DNA of 25,500 nt from Ichthyophonus hoferi (GCA_002751075.1 NAOQ01000179.1:93556-119055); one strand, 5' to 3'. Positions 1 through 11,910 are shown, counted from the stretch's first letter. Notes: a model not told the origin generated them from the sequence alone. Translations and numbers: made by a program.

Positions 1-23
1 ATGTATGTATGTATGTATGTATG

Positions 24-57
<34 letters not shown>

Positions 58-105
58 TATATGTATGTACGTATGTGTGTATGTATGTATAGGTATGTAG
101 GTATA
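1..105. repeat. (GTAT)n microsatellite
   Basis: Near-perfect ATGT/GTAT tetranucleotide array at the left edge, interrupted by a few TATA steps. It probably continues outside the window and lies in an intron of the NUP188-like gene. Confidence 0.95.
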
Positions 106-271
106 ATAATATGTATATGCCTCCTATCTGAATTACACAACCAAAATATCGAATATATATATTTAAACCCTTTGCTAGAGTCCTAAAATAATGGCTGGCT
201 TGATAAATTGAATATATAGTAGAGGGCTATAGTTATAGAAGGCAGATATGGATAGATACATGCATCTATCA

Positions 272-273
272 TA

Positions 274-309
<36 letters not shown>

Positions 310-357
310 TATACATACATAATACATACATATATACATACATGCATACATGCATAC
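272..357. repeat. (ATAC)n/(AT)n microsatellite
   Basis: An ATAC tetranucleotide run with an inner (AT)n tract, opposite in strand sense to the array at 1-105. The two form a potential long imperfect inverted repeat around 106-271. Confidence 0.9.
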
Positions 358-366
358 AACTCAAAC

Positions 367-399
367 ATGGCGAGGACCGAAAAGTATCGAATGGGTGAT
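367..399 (-). CDS. NUP188: Possible next NUP188 exon (33 nt)
   Basis: On the minus strand a TATATATCAG acceptor is followed by eleven open codons (ITHSILFGPRH) in the phase the upstream exon demands, then a weak GTTTGA donor. The frame meets a stop directly after, so it could only be an exon if that donor is used. The intervening intron would be just 51 nt, far shorter than every other intron in the gene (145 nt or more), which counts against it. Confidence 0.28.
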
Positions 400-450
400 C
401 TGATATATAATAGACTAATGATATATCGACTAAATACATATATAACTCAC

Positions 451-1709
451 CCAGTAATCCCAGAAATTTTCTCTTTCGTCATTCTTCATAATGGTTTGCA
501 TTAGAATATTTGCGATCTGCAAGGCCTCTGGGCCACAGCTTACCTACATGACGTAATGTAATTAGTGCTAATTATCATTCACTGTCATTAATTATGCCAA
601 CCAATAACATATATATACATTATAGTTATTAGTATTAGTAAGTAGATTGGGTATATAGTGAAAATACAGGGCGTAAAGTAATGGGTTAATATTCAATTCA
701 ACTGTAATTAGCATTAAGTATATCCATTAAAACTAATTAAAGCAGCATCAAGTTAGAATAAAGTTTTAATATTTTAAGTCATGCTATCATCGTATATTAC
801 TGGCTTCTCGAATATTAAAAATATAAAGCAATTCGTAATTAATAGCAATTATACCATAGATAGCAATTAATCTAAGATATCGGCACCTAGTTGATGCGAG
901 TTGATTCTTGGCTCTAAACACGGTATACTTTCAGCTTCTTTTTAACCAATATTCTTTTGATTTGACTATTAAAAAATGGGTAAAAGCACAATTCAAGTTT
1001 CTAACCAGTAGAAATGTACTAGTTTTATATATGGTTAATAAATAAATACTACAGCCAACCCATAGCCGACAGCTAATTAATCTCATTAAAGGTAATATTT
1101 AATGTATTAATGGGAGTAGGTTTAGCTTATGTCCCTTAACTAGAAACCTTATACAGTTAATTATATTAATTAACTCACTAGCCTCAATATGGTTATTTCT
1201 AAAAAACTATATTGTATTTCCCAGTTATATTATATTATATTCCATTAAATTAAATCAGAATCAGTAAACTCCTATAAATAAACTGAAAAAATAAAATGAA
1301 TAAAAAGCAAGAGGTCAATGACATCAAATCAGGCGCAATGGATAAATTTTAAATGTCCAAACCAACAAATATGATATCGATATACCATTGTACGATCCTC
1401 CTATGAACGTATAACCACCAATGATATAATAGTATGACAAGATTTAAAAAAATATAAAATAAAAACAAAAATAAATTGTGTGGGCCCAATCCAACCAATC
1501 AGACATGGACATACCATAGTCCGATCATCCTCGAGCGAATCATAACTCATTAGATAGGGATTATAACCGTGTACGTCACCCCACTGGATCTTAAAGGCTC
1601 TGTGACATGCATGTAATAGTAGTTGGTAGATAGAGTTTATCACAGATCCGTATGATAAGGGCTGCGGAAAGGATAGGATGATTGGTGTGAGTATATGCAT
1701 GTATGTATG

Positions 1710-1743
<34 letters not shown>

Positions 1744-4700
1744 TGTATGTATGTATGTATGTATGTATGTATTTAGAAAGGAATTAGGCATAGTAGGAAC
1801 AAGTGCAATGATAAATGCAGTGGGTAGGTAGGTTGCCACCAGTAAGAGCGAATATCTCACGTCTACATATGGTATATGTACCTATATAGGGGTACATAAG
1901 AAACATAGATGAATACATTCATACATCAATGCATATATACATACATACACATATACTATCCATACATACATCAATACCTATATACACATATATATACTAT
2001 ACATACACCACACACCCTATCTCACGCATAATAATAAAATGGAATATCAGGATTGGTACCTGAGTGCCCAGATCATCCATGACCAATAGCATGTTGAGAA
2101 GACTAATCAATAGATGCTTCAACCGCAATACTAGATGGATCTGGACCTCTTGCTATAGGTGGGATATGTGATTAGTGTACGGCTAAATATAGATCATACA
2201 TAGGGCTGGAAGGCACGTGTGTTAATTTGTTTTTGAATATTTGCTAGGTGCACATTCATACATACACTGTGAATATTATTGTGCCTTGTAGACTGTCTCA
2301 TATAGTTTAAACCATTTTAATATCGCCTAATCAAAATTGATTATTAGCTATTAATTAAGTATTACAAGTAAGTTATATTATATTTGATATATATTGGTAC
2401 TATGTTTTCATTGTTATATAATATGTAGTAATAATAAGAACAACAACAACTAAAGAAATGGTGGCAATAGTCTAATACTATCCTAATGCCCACAATATCT
2501 ATGATGACCACAAGAAACCTGGGTCGGCCACCAGTACACATATATATAAACCTTGCTAACATATGCAAAGCAAATAAACCCTTACACATTCTTCACACGG
2601 TTCGCCTGGGTTATGATTGCATTGAGGGGTGATTGGATTGATAAAACATTTGGCGAGATACCATACGCTATAAATCACGTCTCCCTGTGTACTACTCTCT
2701 GTCAACACCTGATCCTGAACAGGATTGAGTCCTTCCACCACTTCCTCCACACTGCGCGGAACGATGATGTCATTATGACGGAGTGTACTAGACTATGTGA
2801 GTAAAGGCATCCTAGTAATCATCTTTTCGCCACATAATAAGATAGTATATGATATTCCATAATACTATAGGCTACGATATGCTATTATATGTTATTATAT
2901 CTTACTATGTCGCACCATATCATGCACCTACACCTACCTAACAATCTTTTCGTTGGAGCGCACCGTCGCACCAGCCATATTAGGCAAGAATCCAGTAGAT
3001 ACTTGGCCGTCATTGGTAGCTGGAACTTCTATGAGATCCGATAGGTCAACTACATTCAATAGACAGGCTGAGGTTGCAAGAAGCTAGGAGGTAATTGGTT
3101 AGGTGTATAGGTAATACAGAATGTATTGGTCTGTATATGTATAAGCACAGTACTCAGTTACAAATAGACGACCTTTCAATACAAGGTAAACTAACAATAT
3201 AGTGCTTGTTAATCTAATGAAGCAACATTACGATCAGATATTTAGGATGTATAGCTAATGATTGGTTGAAGGGGAAAGCGAGATTTTAGTACATTGAAAG
3301 TGAACACCAATAATCTTAACATATTAAAATATAAAAGGCTCTATATTCCAATACAATAACTATAATATATTAATCTATAAGTATTCCAGTGTGCAGTGTA
3401 TTTCAGTAGAAATCTAACAACCATGTATATATATATATATATACAAGTCAAATTTATATTAAAATATAAATGTTTCTATCCTCCAATAGAATATCTTTAA
3501 TATACTAGCATATATATTAGTAGCAGTACTGCAGGACAAGTTAACTCTGTAATACTACTGGGCAATACAAGATATTGAAATACCATACCTGGAGATGTTT
3601 GAGATTACGAAGTGCTTTCTCAGTGGTGGCATCATGTGTTTCCATTGGTTCCAATAGGTAGTCTTCATCACAAAACTGTGAATGGGCATTGGCTTTATTT
3701 AATAACAAACTATATATAGATATAACTATATATAAGTAAGGTATAGCTATATATGGGTATATGACATGCCGTCATTATGTCGTGTCAGAAGCTACCATCA
3801 CATGATTTTATACGAACAATCTTTCTCGTTCCATTATAGGTATTTTTCTAATAAGTAAACTTAGATAGGAATAGTACTAGTATATAAAATAATGCGGAAA
3901 GAAAAAGAAAAAAACAATTGGATATACTTAGTAAGAAAGGGAGTAAGGGTTACTAGCTACATAGATATGTATAGTATAGATACATGTATATGTATGAATA
4001 ATGGAAAACATGAACGAAATTTTTTTTTTGATGCAAATAATAAAAGATACAAGCAATAACACTGTATATATACCTTTAGCACAAAGAACAAAACAAAAAC
4101 ACACTACAACACACCATGATACAACACAACACTATACAGTACAGTACAGGTCACTAATTTAAATACAGCAAAGAAACAAAGATAACGATACCTTGAATGA
4201 AGAGATAAGCTCAGATAATTGGCTTTCATTACAAGTCGTATGACCAAATGAGGCTAAATTTAGAATAATATTGACCAATACCATTTGCTCCTTAATTATC
4301 TGCAGCTTGGGCAGTGGTTCATCCTAATGACATGACCCACCACCAATCATATTGTGTTATAAACTAAAAGGAGTGGTATAATATAGATACATAATACCTA
4401 TACCTATATCATATTATCAAAACTATTTAACGGTATAAAGGGATAAACAATAATAACCCAATAGGACAAATTTTATGGATTAATTTTTATTGGTTAATAG
4501 TGTGCGCACGTACGTCACCATGTGGTAGAAAGGACATAGAATATTGCAACATTTCATTAGAAAAACTAATATATCTGCATTAAAAAATATTTGAAAGGAA
4601 ATAGTTAATGAGACTACTTGAATAAACCAAAAATAAAATCGAGGAATGGTAAGTATAGGCTATTTAAAATAGCTAAGATATTCATTTCTATTTGGTCTTT

Positions 4701-7351
4701 TTACAGTTCAATTAGATGTGTGATTGTGTAGGGTATGGTGGGTGGGTGTGTGGGCATGATATGATTGATGGCAGATCACAGGGCTCAAGTTACTATAGTC
4801 CATATATGCCTTTTATTATGCGATAAAATGTATTTTAAAAGGTAATTAGCATACACTACAGGGTTTTATTAATAGTGATCACAAATAAGAGGGCTAATTA
4901 ATGTTCAGTCATCATTGGCCTATACAACTCTACTCATTCAATAAAACAATGTAAATGTATAGTGTGAACAATGCATGTTGCATTATTATTGAATTTTAAA
5001 CCACTATCATTACTGGGGTAGGGATATTAAATGAGTTAATACTATATTTTATTACTTACCTTACTCTTTTTCGCCTGGTCATGCGACCTATATGTATCCA
5101 TGACCTTCTGCCAATAGGATGGAAGCAATTGACCCATTATATTGATCTGTACCCAGGAATAAAACACGTTAGTGTATGCATTCACACCTACATCTACTAA
5201 AAATAGATATAACCAAAAATAGGCATACATATATCATAAGTAGATAAAGCTATATATATATATATATATATCATAAAGCAATATACCTATATATCGGCAT
5301 ACACATACCACAGATAGAAATGCCTACATACAGGCTTACACCGCCCCCTAGCCATATACATATAACAATACATACTCATATAGCAACACATATACATATA
5401 ACAATACATATACATATAACACACATATATATATATATATATAATAACATATAACAATACAAAAACATACCTTGAACAGGGTCATTTCTCGTGCCTCCTG
5501 CAATAATCTACCAGATAAAGAGCACGCAATTTCCAACAGAGAAAGCCGTTCGTTATAGTACACCGATCGGATCTATGTTTATCTGTGTAAGTATGAACCA
5601 GTACTATATCTTCACCCTACTATATCTAATTATCACATACTATACATATACACATATCTCCTATATTATATCTATACCAATACAATGTCAGTGAAGTAGC
5701 CAAGAAAGGAAAATCCCTTGTATTGATTAAATTTAATTGTATATAAGTCTAAAAGCTGATTGGTGGGCAATTCAATAATTAAGAGTATATATAAAAATTA
5801 GGAGTGAGGATTCTTGTTGTAAATTAGGGGTTTAGAATAGGATTACCAAAACCATTAATACTATATATTATAACTACTATTAGTATATGTATCTATACAT
5901 ACCTGATCGCATCTATCCTTAAATTTATTTTGGCGAACAAATGTCACTGAGTACATAGAGATATGAGGCCACATAAAACCATGATAGACTTTAAGGAGGG
6001 CATAGGAGGATGTGGTTGGCAGGCCCTGGTAGGAGCATAGGGTTAGTAGATACTACTTACATATATACATATGCAAGCATATATACTATCTATATATATA
6101 CTATATTGTCTTACACTATACTATACTATACTATACTAACTAACTATACTACCAACCCCGCCCAACCTACCAAATCTTCAGCTATCTGTTCTACCAATAA
6201 TATCAGTCCCTCGCACACTTCTTTCTCTGCCACACCATTTCCTCTCTCTGCCTCAGGATCTTTATCAAAATCTTTCTTAATCTGATCTTTGACTGTGCCA
6301 GCGATCTGTTTGTATATGTATGATAGTATGCATACATGTATTATGTATGTAAGTAGGTAGGTACGTTTGATATATGATAGTATGTATGTATGCATGTATG
6401 ACAGTATGTATGTATGTATGTATGTATATATGATAGTATGTAAGCATGCATGTATGTATGTATGTATGTATTTATGTATGTATGTATGCATGTATGTATG
6501 TATGTATGTATGTATGTATGTATGTATGTATGCATGCATGTGCGTATATAAAAGGGAGAATAAATATAAATGTATTAGCGATCAACTCTACCATAGATGA
6601 CACTAAATGGAGATAGGTATGATAATATATGCACATATATACTATCTATACAGACATATCTTTAAAATAAACTAGTGTATGCATGCATTTGAGTTTAAAT
6701 GTAAGACAAGACATAAGATTACATTTTGACTCATATCATACCTATCCACAATTATTATTATCTAGTATAGAATTAACCACTAATATATATGTTAAAAAAA
6801 AACTTGTCTGTATTGGCAATATATATATTCATATATTTATATGTGTGTATATGTATAGCTCAATATTAACATATATAACCAAATGTAATACAAGTACTTT
6901 CTGACATCAATGATTTTCTACCAATCTCTAATTACCTTTGGGTTGAAGAAATCATGTTGAAACAGGTTAGCCAATAGGCCTCCTTGGATAAATTCCTCAT
7001 TTAGACGATCAGTAGACCTATCTATATCACCCTGTTGAAGTAGCTGACATAGGGCCAACCAGGACACTCTAAAGACATTGGAGGATAGTTGATTGGTTAT
7101 GCATTTATGTAATATATGAAAGTATGATAGTATGTAGGTATGTATGTATGATAGTATGTAGGTATGTATGTATGATAGTATGTATGATAGTATGATAGTA
7201 TGTATGTATGTAGGGTAATATGCATAATAGTATGCATAGAAGTATGTATACTAGTCGTATAGTATATATATACATATACACATATATATACTATCCCTTA
7301 CCCCTTCAACAGTGACCCTTCTCCCTCTTCTGTCCCACATTCTGACACCAT
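451..7351 (-). CDS. NUP188: NUP188-like nucleoporin, N-terminal part (13 exons, runs off the left edge)
   Basis: Exons, in transcript order: 7302-7351, 6936-7068, 6171-6305, 5903-6025, 5471-5572, 5060-5146, 4192-4323, 3589-3675, 2938-3083, 2586-2787, 2060-2152, 1515-1661, 451-543. All have GT donors and AG acceptors, and reading phase is kept at every join (phase 2 after exons 1 and 9, otherwise phase 0). This gives about 510 residues. The start is the ATG at 7351: its 50-nt exon ends in phase 2 exactly as exon 2 requires. The product looks like an all-helical scaffold with no signal peptide. I recalled vertebrate NUP188 and aligned by eye. Matching stretches are the LGL..S.ALLKVY region (exons 3-4), the YY.ER..LL helix (exons 4-5), [11 protein letters not shown] (exon 7) and [15 protein letters not shown] (exon 10). 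NUP188 is a large inner-ring nucleoporin binding NUP93 and controlling nuclear-pore transport and size. The identity is by distant resemblance; NUP205 fitted less well. The rest of the gene should lie to the left. Confidence 0.75.
544..1514 (-). other. NUP188 intron, 971 nt, no further feature
   Basis: Unique AT-rich sequence between the exons at 1515-1661 and 451-543. I see no open frame, RNA fold or mobile-element signature, only scattered TTAATTA runs and a few CCAAT/ATTGG pentamers (601, 646, 946, 1486, 1495). Confidence 0.6.
1696..1772. repeat. (GTAT)n microsatellite
   Basis: Tetranucleotide array in the intron between the NUP188 exons at 2060-2152 and 1515-1661, starting 35 nt from the acceptor of the latter. 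Confidence 0.95.
6375..6545. repeat. (GTAT)n microsatellite with GCAT variants
   Basis: Long ATGT array with GATAGTATG and GCATGCATG interruptions, in the NUP188 intron 6306-6935. It reads open in several frames (MYVCMYV or HTYIHTY) purely because of its 4-bp unit. Confidence 0.95.
7105..7216. repeat. ATGATAGTATGTAGGTATGT minisatellite
   Basis: Tandem, roughly 20-bp imperfect units made of GTATG and ATAGTATG blocks, in the first intron of the NUP188-like gene. Confidence 0.85.
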
Positions 7352-7420
7352 ACTCCTATTGGCGCCTTATCACTGATGATTTTAACCAAAGTACAGTTAG
7401 AGATGACTCTCCATCCTATA

Positions 7421-7620
7421 CATACATACATAAATGTATATACATACATACATATATACATACATATATAAATACATATACACACATATATACATGCATA
7501 TATACACATGTACACACATATATACATACATATATACACATATACACACATATATACATACATATATACACATATACACACATATATACATGCATGTCTA
7601 CATACATACATGTATATGTG
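7421..7620. repeat. (ACATATAC)n microsatellite upstream of the NUP188 start
   Basis: ACATATATAC/ACATACAT array of about 200 bp that begins about 70 nt upstream of the NUP188 start codon. Any promoter or 5' untranslated region of this gene must include it or lie beyond it. Several overlapping repeat-only frames cross it on both strands. Confidence 0.9.
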
Positions 7621-8238
7621 TACTAGCTGTATATATATATAATTATATCTATGTATGTGTATCTATTTGTGCCAGAAAATAGAAGAATACACTAGTTGGC
7701 TTTTGTGTAAGGAGGGTACACAAAGGCGAAAGTCTTATACTAAAATTGTCTGTCTTGCGTTTCACTATACAAATATAGACACATGCATTAATATATGCAC
7801 ATAAAAATACATATGTACGTACATATGTATATACAAACAAACTAGTAAATATATATACTTGACTAAACATCAGCATGTTGATGTATGTATGCATGTGTAC
7901 ACAAAAACATGGCCTACTTCCTACACCCTTATATGTCATGTTCACACATCTTAACCCCCTAATACATCAACCTATACACTGAGCACTACACTAACCTATA
8001 AACTAGGCACTAGACTAACATACAAAGTGAGCCAAGGTCCAACCCTTATAGCCTACCTAATCTACACGCGTATACAGATATTACTATTATTACTTGTTAT
8101 TTAATAATTAAGCGCGCTCGCAGGAAATACCTCATGCAAGATGTTGCAAACTCGTACATAACCATACAATTATCCTTCGGTTTTTAGAAATAAACCGCAA
8201 GTATTGGATATTCTGGATATTCTAGGTGATACCAGGAT
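7621..8238. other. Intergenic, nothing recognised
   Basis: AT-rich sequence between the microsatellite at the NUP188 5' side and the orphan frame at 8239. The sequence around 7975-8035 contains a loosely repeated CTAACxTATAAACTAGGCACTA phrase (two partial copies). No coding or RNA signature was found. Confidence 0.5.
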
Positions 8239-8478
8239 ATGTTTAATTATAAATTAATTTTCATTAATATAGAGGGATTATTTATATATTCCTATGACAT
8301 AATATGCGACAGGAATGCTATTGCATATTCATCAGGCAAGAATATTTTATATACTCCCAGTGTTATATATATAGATCGAACGAGTATGAATAGTAGTAAT
8401 GTAAATAATAATAGTAAAAATATTTTTAATAATAGTAATTTTAATAATAATATAAAGCAAGAAAAAATCTCAATATAG
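8239..8478 (+). CDS. Orphan ORF, 79 aa, asparagine-rich tail, unknown
   Basis: An ATG-initiated frame of 79 codons. The first 45 residues are mixed hydrophobic (LIFINIEGLFIYSYDII), and the stretch GKNILYTPSVIYIDR faintly recalls the TPSV.. strand near the N-terminus of HSP70-type ATPases. The last 30 residues are almost only Asn, Ser and Lys with Ile and Phe. The frame ends at the start of a (TA)n tract. No splice sites or homologous partner exon were identified around it. It may be a fragment of a transferred or transposon-borne gene, or a chance frame in AT-rich DNA. Confidence 0.25.
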   Translation: MFNYKLIFINIEGLFIYSYDIICDRNAIAYSSGKNILYTPSVIYIDRTSMNSSNVNNNSKNIFNNSNFNNNIKQEKISI

Positions 8479-8861
8479 ATATATATATATATATATATAT
8501 ATTATATAATAAAAAAGAGTAGGCAATTAAGAATTTACCAGTTTTGGACTTTAGTAATAGGCTTAAATCCTTGACTCAGCGACTATGGCTCCAACCTCCA
8601 AAACATACATATATTTAGATTAGGTGGTCAATATAGCCTGAATATTTGTAACTCCCATTGTATAGACGACAGTAAAATATAAATTTTCTGTAACCTAACA
8701 TTAACTAAGAACAAATTTCCAACAAAAATAAGCTATTTATTGATAGTCGCACAGTGGTTATATTAATAAAATATTAACTTCTAGATTTTGAACCGGATGA
8801 TTGGTCTTAATCTTTTTTATTTTATTATTGTTTTTGGTTTCTATTGAATATTTTGATGATT

Positions 8862-9007
8862 ATTCTCATATTGAGGTTTAAATTTCACATTAAAATTTAA
8901 TATTTGCATATTAAGATTTACAAATTTTATTTTAAAGATAAAGTATCTATTTTGAAGATTAATATTCCTATTTGGTAGATTAAAATTCCCATTTTGAAGA
9001 TAAAAAG
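8862..9007. repeat. Degenerate 21-bp tandem repeat, open as heptapeptide repeat on the minus strand
   Basis: About seven diverged units of roughly 21 bp with consensus near ATTTTGAAGATTAAAATTCCT run through this segment. On the minus strand one frame stays open for about 55 codons and reads as an Asn-rich heptapeptide series (LQNGNFN, LPNRNIN, LQNRYFI, further units weaker), ending in TAG near 8848. The period being a multiple of three suggests a former coding repeat, but no start codon or gene context is visible. Confidence 0.5.
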
Positions 9008-9323
9008 ATCAGTAAGTTGTTGATAATTAATCGGCACTCAATCGAGGAATGCTGATGAAAACCTTCACTGATGAGAAAATAGTTAATAACTTTGCATGTA
9101 ATGCGATTATCTAGATGAACAGATCTAGAATATATATTTCTGTTAACCTATATCTCTGATAAAGTTGATTAACACTAGTTCTACTTTGAGGTCAAGTGAT
9201 TCAAATATACAATGACTGTTAATAAAGAAAACCGTACTGTTTATTTTGTGTCCCTTTCTCTTTTATATCCCGTTATCCCATTATCTCTAGAAACTAGGAT
9301 AGTACTGCTACCGCGCCTTGATT

Positions 9324-9400
9324 TGAGTCTAACTCATTAGTAATATAAATGATCTGGCATTATCATTTCACAATATGAGTCTAGCTGGCTAGTAATATCA
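9324..9400. repeat. Short direct repeat, 24 bp, spaced 52 bp
   Basis: TGAGTCTA-CT---TAGTAATAT occurs at 9324-9347 and again at 9376-9400 with a few mismatches. It lies in the CCAAT-poor block that also holds the transposase remnant. It could be the trace of a local duplication. Confidence 0.6.
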
Positions 9401-9569
9401 GTATGATAGGCGTTTGTTTCTATCGGACGTAAGAGTTTTGGAGAGTTTAGTTATTTTATATGAATGTTAATTGTATACTATACTATAATAAAATATTATA
9501 TATTGATAGTTTGGGTAAAGAAAAAAAAGGACGAGAATATAAATAATAGGAATTATGAAAATAATCTTG

Positions 9570-10192
9570 AACAACTGGAAATACTGTATTGATCTATTGA
9601 TACCATTTTTATTCACAGCCGCAAAGATCGAAATATTTCTACTAAATTTGTAGAGAAGTGCCACAGAGGGATCTTCCTTTCTTCGGTCAGATGGAGACTT
9701 AAAATCCAACTTTTTTGCAAAACATGAAGTTTTTATCCTCAATATTTTGCTCCAGCTCCCTGAACCGATTAGCGTAATCAAAATACTTTTCGATCCTAAT
9801 TTCATTTCTACACTCAGGCACAGGTACTAGGTTTTTTACTGTGTAGTGAAAACCCAATAAGGTCCTTTCTATGGCGGAAGTTGAGATACTTTTAGAAAGC
9901 TTCTCTCGGACCATTATTGCAAGATCGGAAGTTCTTAAGAGGCATTATTGTTGACCCAGGTAAGTAGTTATAGTTTTTAATCAGATGCAAGCTTGCACCT
10001 TCTATCTCCGCCCTTAGGCCGCATAGTAGTTGTGTTCAATTTATTGAATCTCTTCACAATTTTATAAATCGTTTGGCAGTTCAGTGCTCGGGCTTCTGCA
10101 ATATCCTTAACAGATATGCCTTTAAGAGTTTTAACCTATATCCTCCTTCTATTCTCCTTGCTTACTTGACGATAGCATATGGCGCTTGCCAT
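9570..10192 (-). mobile_element. Decayed Tc1/mariner-IS630-type DNA transposon, transposase remnant
   Basis: Read on the minus strand from an ATG at 10192, the remnant keeps an N-terminal helix-turn-helix (ISVKDIAEARALNCQTIYKI), then a PKGGDRR linker typical of IS630/Tc1 proteins. Further on, at 9699-9914, comes a middle part (YANRFRELEQNIEDKNFMF), and last, in a shifted frame, SRNISIFAAVNKNGI. These are recognisable pieces of a DDE-superfamily transposase up to just beyond the first catalytic acidic residue; the second and third acidic residues are not present. In-frame stops (at 10136-10138, 9977-9979 and more near 9950-9915) and at least two frame changes (about 9915 and 9710) make it inactive. 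No convincing terminal inverted repeats or TA duplications were found. It is an old, truncated, non-autonomous remnant. Confidence 0.72.
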
Positions 10193-11718
10193 GTTGTTCT
10201 TTATATAAGATTTGAAAAGAAACCTATTTTTTTTTAACTTTTCTTTCAATTTATATTCAACCTAGATGTTATTGAATATGTCTTCAGAAAGCATGTTATA
10301 ATTGTTATATATATATAACATGTTGTCAGCATCATTTGCCCAGTAAAAGGATGCGGCGTATATTATTATATCAATCATATATATATCGAGTTATTTTTTT
10401 TATTCTAAAGGAACTACAATCTCTTGAATAGTATATTACATATCACAGATGACAAGATATCTTTTTGAGCTAGTAGTTTTTACTACAATATAACATTACA
10501 TAAAAAAATTCAATTTATTTCTTCTCCTTTTGATAGGAAAGTTTTAACTTTAATCGCAACAAAGCTTATCATTTTGATCAAAAACTCCAATATTATACCG
10601 TATGTATTGCATTATATTTTATTTTACTCTTATAGTTGACTACATTTTATTTTTTAACAAATATTATGTTACCCCTACTAGGATAAATGTTAGATTGGTT
10701 TTTAAAAATAAGAGTGACTTGGTGATACTCTTTGGCCAAAAAAGAACATGATTTTCCAAAAGCAGTACTACCTCCCCTCCTTCTAATGTAGATAACTACT
10801 GTCAAATATAGTTACATAAACAGCTTATGCGAAGTAACTATAGTCATAATTATCTAATTAAATGATGGGTTCTGAAGTAGTCTATTCTATATATAAGATG
10901 CCATATTAGAAAGTGTTACAAGATCGTTAACTGCGAATGAACCTATAGTTCGACCGAAATCCTAATAACAAGCGGATGATGCAAGGGTCATATAATAGTA
11001 AATCATTCTAATGGCGTAAATCAATTTGTCAATACATTGTACTCGGTATGAGGAAGTTGGTTAATTTGCCATAACTAAGGAGGACATAATCAATAGTATT
11101 CGATCGAGGTAAGATCCGATAATTAATTGTGACGTGTATTGGCCAATAAAAATCTTTACAGTCGTCAGTCTATTTGTCCTATTTACAATTATAATCGCAA
11201 CACAATTGACACACGATAAAAACCAAACGTCCTATAGGCCTCTCTTTTAGAAAGGACCAATCGTATATATAGCTACATAAAAGACCGGAGCCGATTTGAG
11301 AAGCTCAGGTAAATGAGGCTATACAGACAAAAAGCTCGCTTTACATGGCGCATTTAAAAGGGGATTCATTATAGATTAGCAATGCAATAAACAATAGATG
11401 ATTGACTATAAACAATATATTACCTATTAACCAATTAAGTGACTTATATAGCATTTAATTTGTTTAATGTAAACCGTGATTTGTGTTCAGTAGTGGTTAC
11501 TTAGATTCAATTGGCTAGCATAAGACCATCAATAATCAAAGAGAAATAAAAACAATCTACACAAAATCTATTGAATTCATTCGATACATTATTTTAAACA
11601 AATTAGATAATTGGATGGATGAGGATAATTATTAAAACCTATAGAATAATTAGATTAATTTAGATTGTTTATATTTATGCGCATCATAGAACGTATTTAC
11701 ATATGAGTGTTGCAGTTA
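10193..11718. other. Intergenic upstream of the transporter gene; one short inverted repeat
   Basis: No gene is seen. At 10290-10324, CATGTTATA and TATAACATG form an inverted repeat of about nine base pairs around an AT-rich loop. It might be a terminal-repeat relic of the nearby transposon, but no partner end was found. Unique sequence follows up to a TATAGT run. Confidence 0.45.
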
Positions 11719-11757
11719 TATAGCTATAGTTATAGTTATAGTTACAGTTGTAGTAAT
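11719..11757. repeat. (TATAGT)n hexanucleotide run
   Basis: About six TATAGT/TACAGT units lie 150-190 nt upstream of the transporter start codon. Confidence 0.8.
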
Positions 11758-11800
11758 AGTATAATAATATATAAATACATATATACATATATACACACAT

Positions 11801-11842
11801 GTAAACTGTCGTACGTAAATTGTCGTATGTAAACTGTTGTAT
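11801..11842 (+). repeat. Three 14-bp direct repeats upstream of the transporter gene
   Basis: Three consecutive copies of GTAAACTGTCGTAY with one or two changes each, ending about 70 nt before the ATG at 11911. The position suits a promoter or 5' untranslated element, but there is no direct evidence of function. Confidence 0.6.
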
Positions 11843-11910
11843 GTAGTAGGTATATAATTCAATATACTCATATACGTTGAACGCATAAAATAGTCTGTAT
11901 ATATATATCG

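Noticed and set aside
6144-6539. 131-codon minus-strand frame as a single protein
   Set aside because: Only 6171-6305 is coding (a NUP188 exon); the HTYIHTY part is a translated (ACAT)n microsatellite upstream of the acceptor.
7306-7682. Overlapping 60-104-codon frames on both strands
   Set aside because: They read through the (ACATATAC)n array. Only the 50-nt segment 7302-7351 in another frame fits as the first NUP188 exon.
10290-10324. CATGTTATA/TATAACATG inverted repeat as a transposon terminus
   Set aside because: No second copy bounds the transposase remnant on its other side, and nine AT-rich base pairs can arise by chance.
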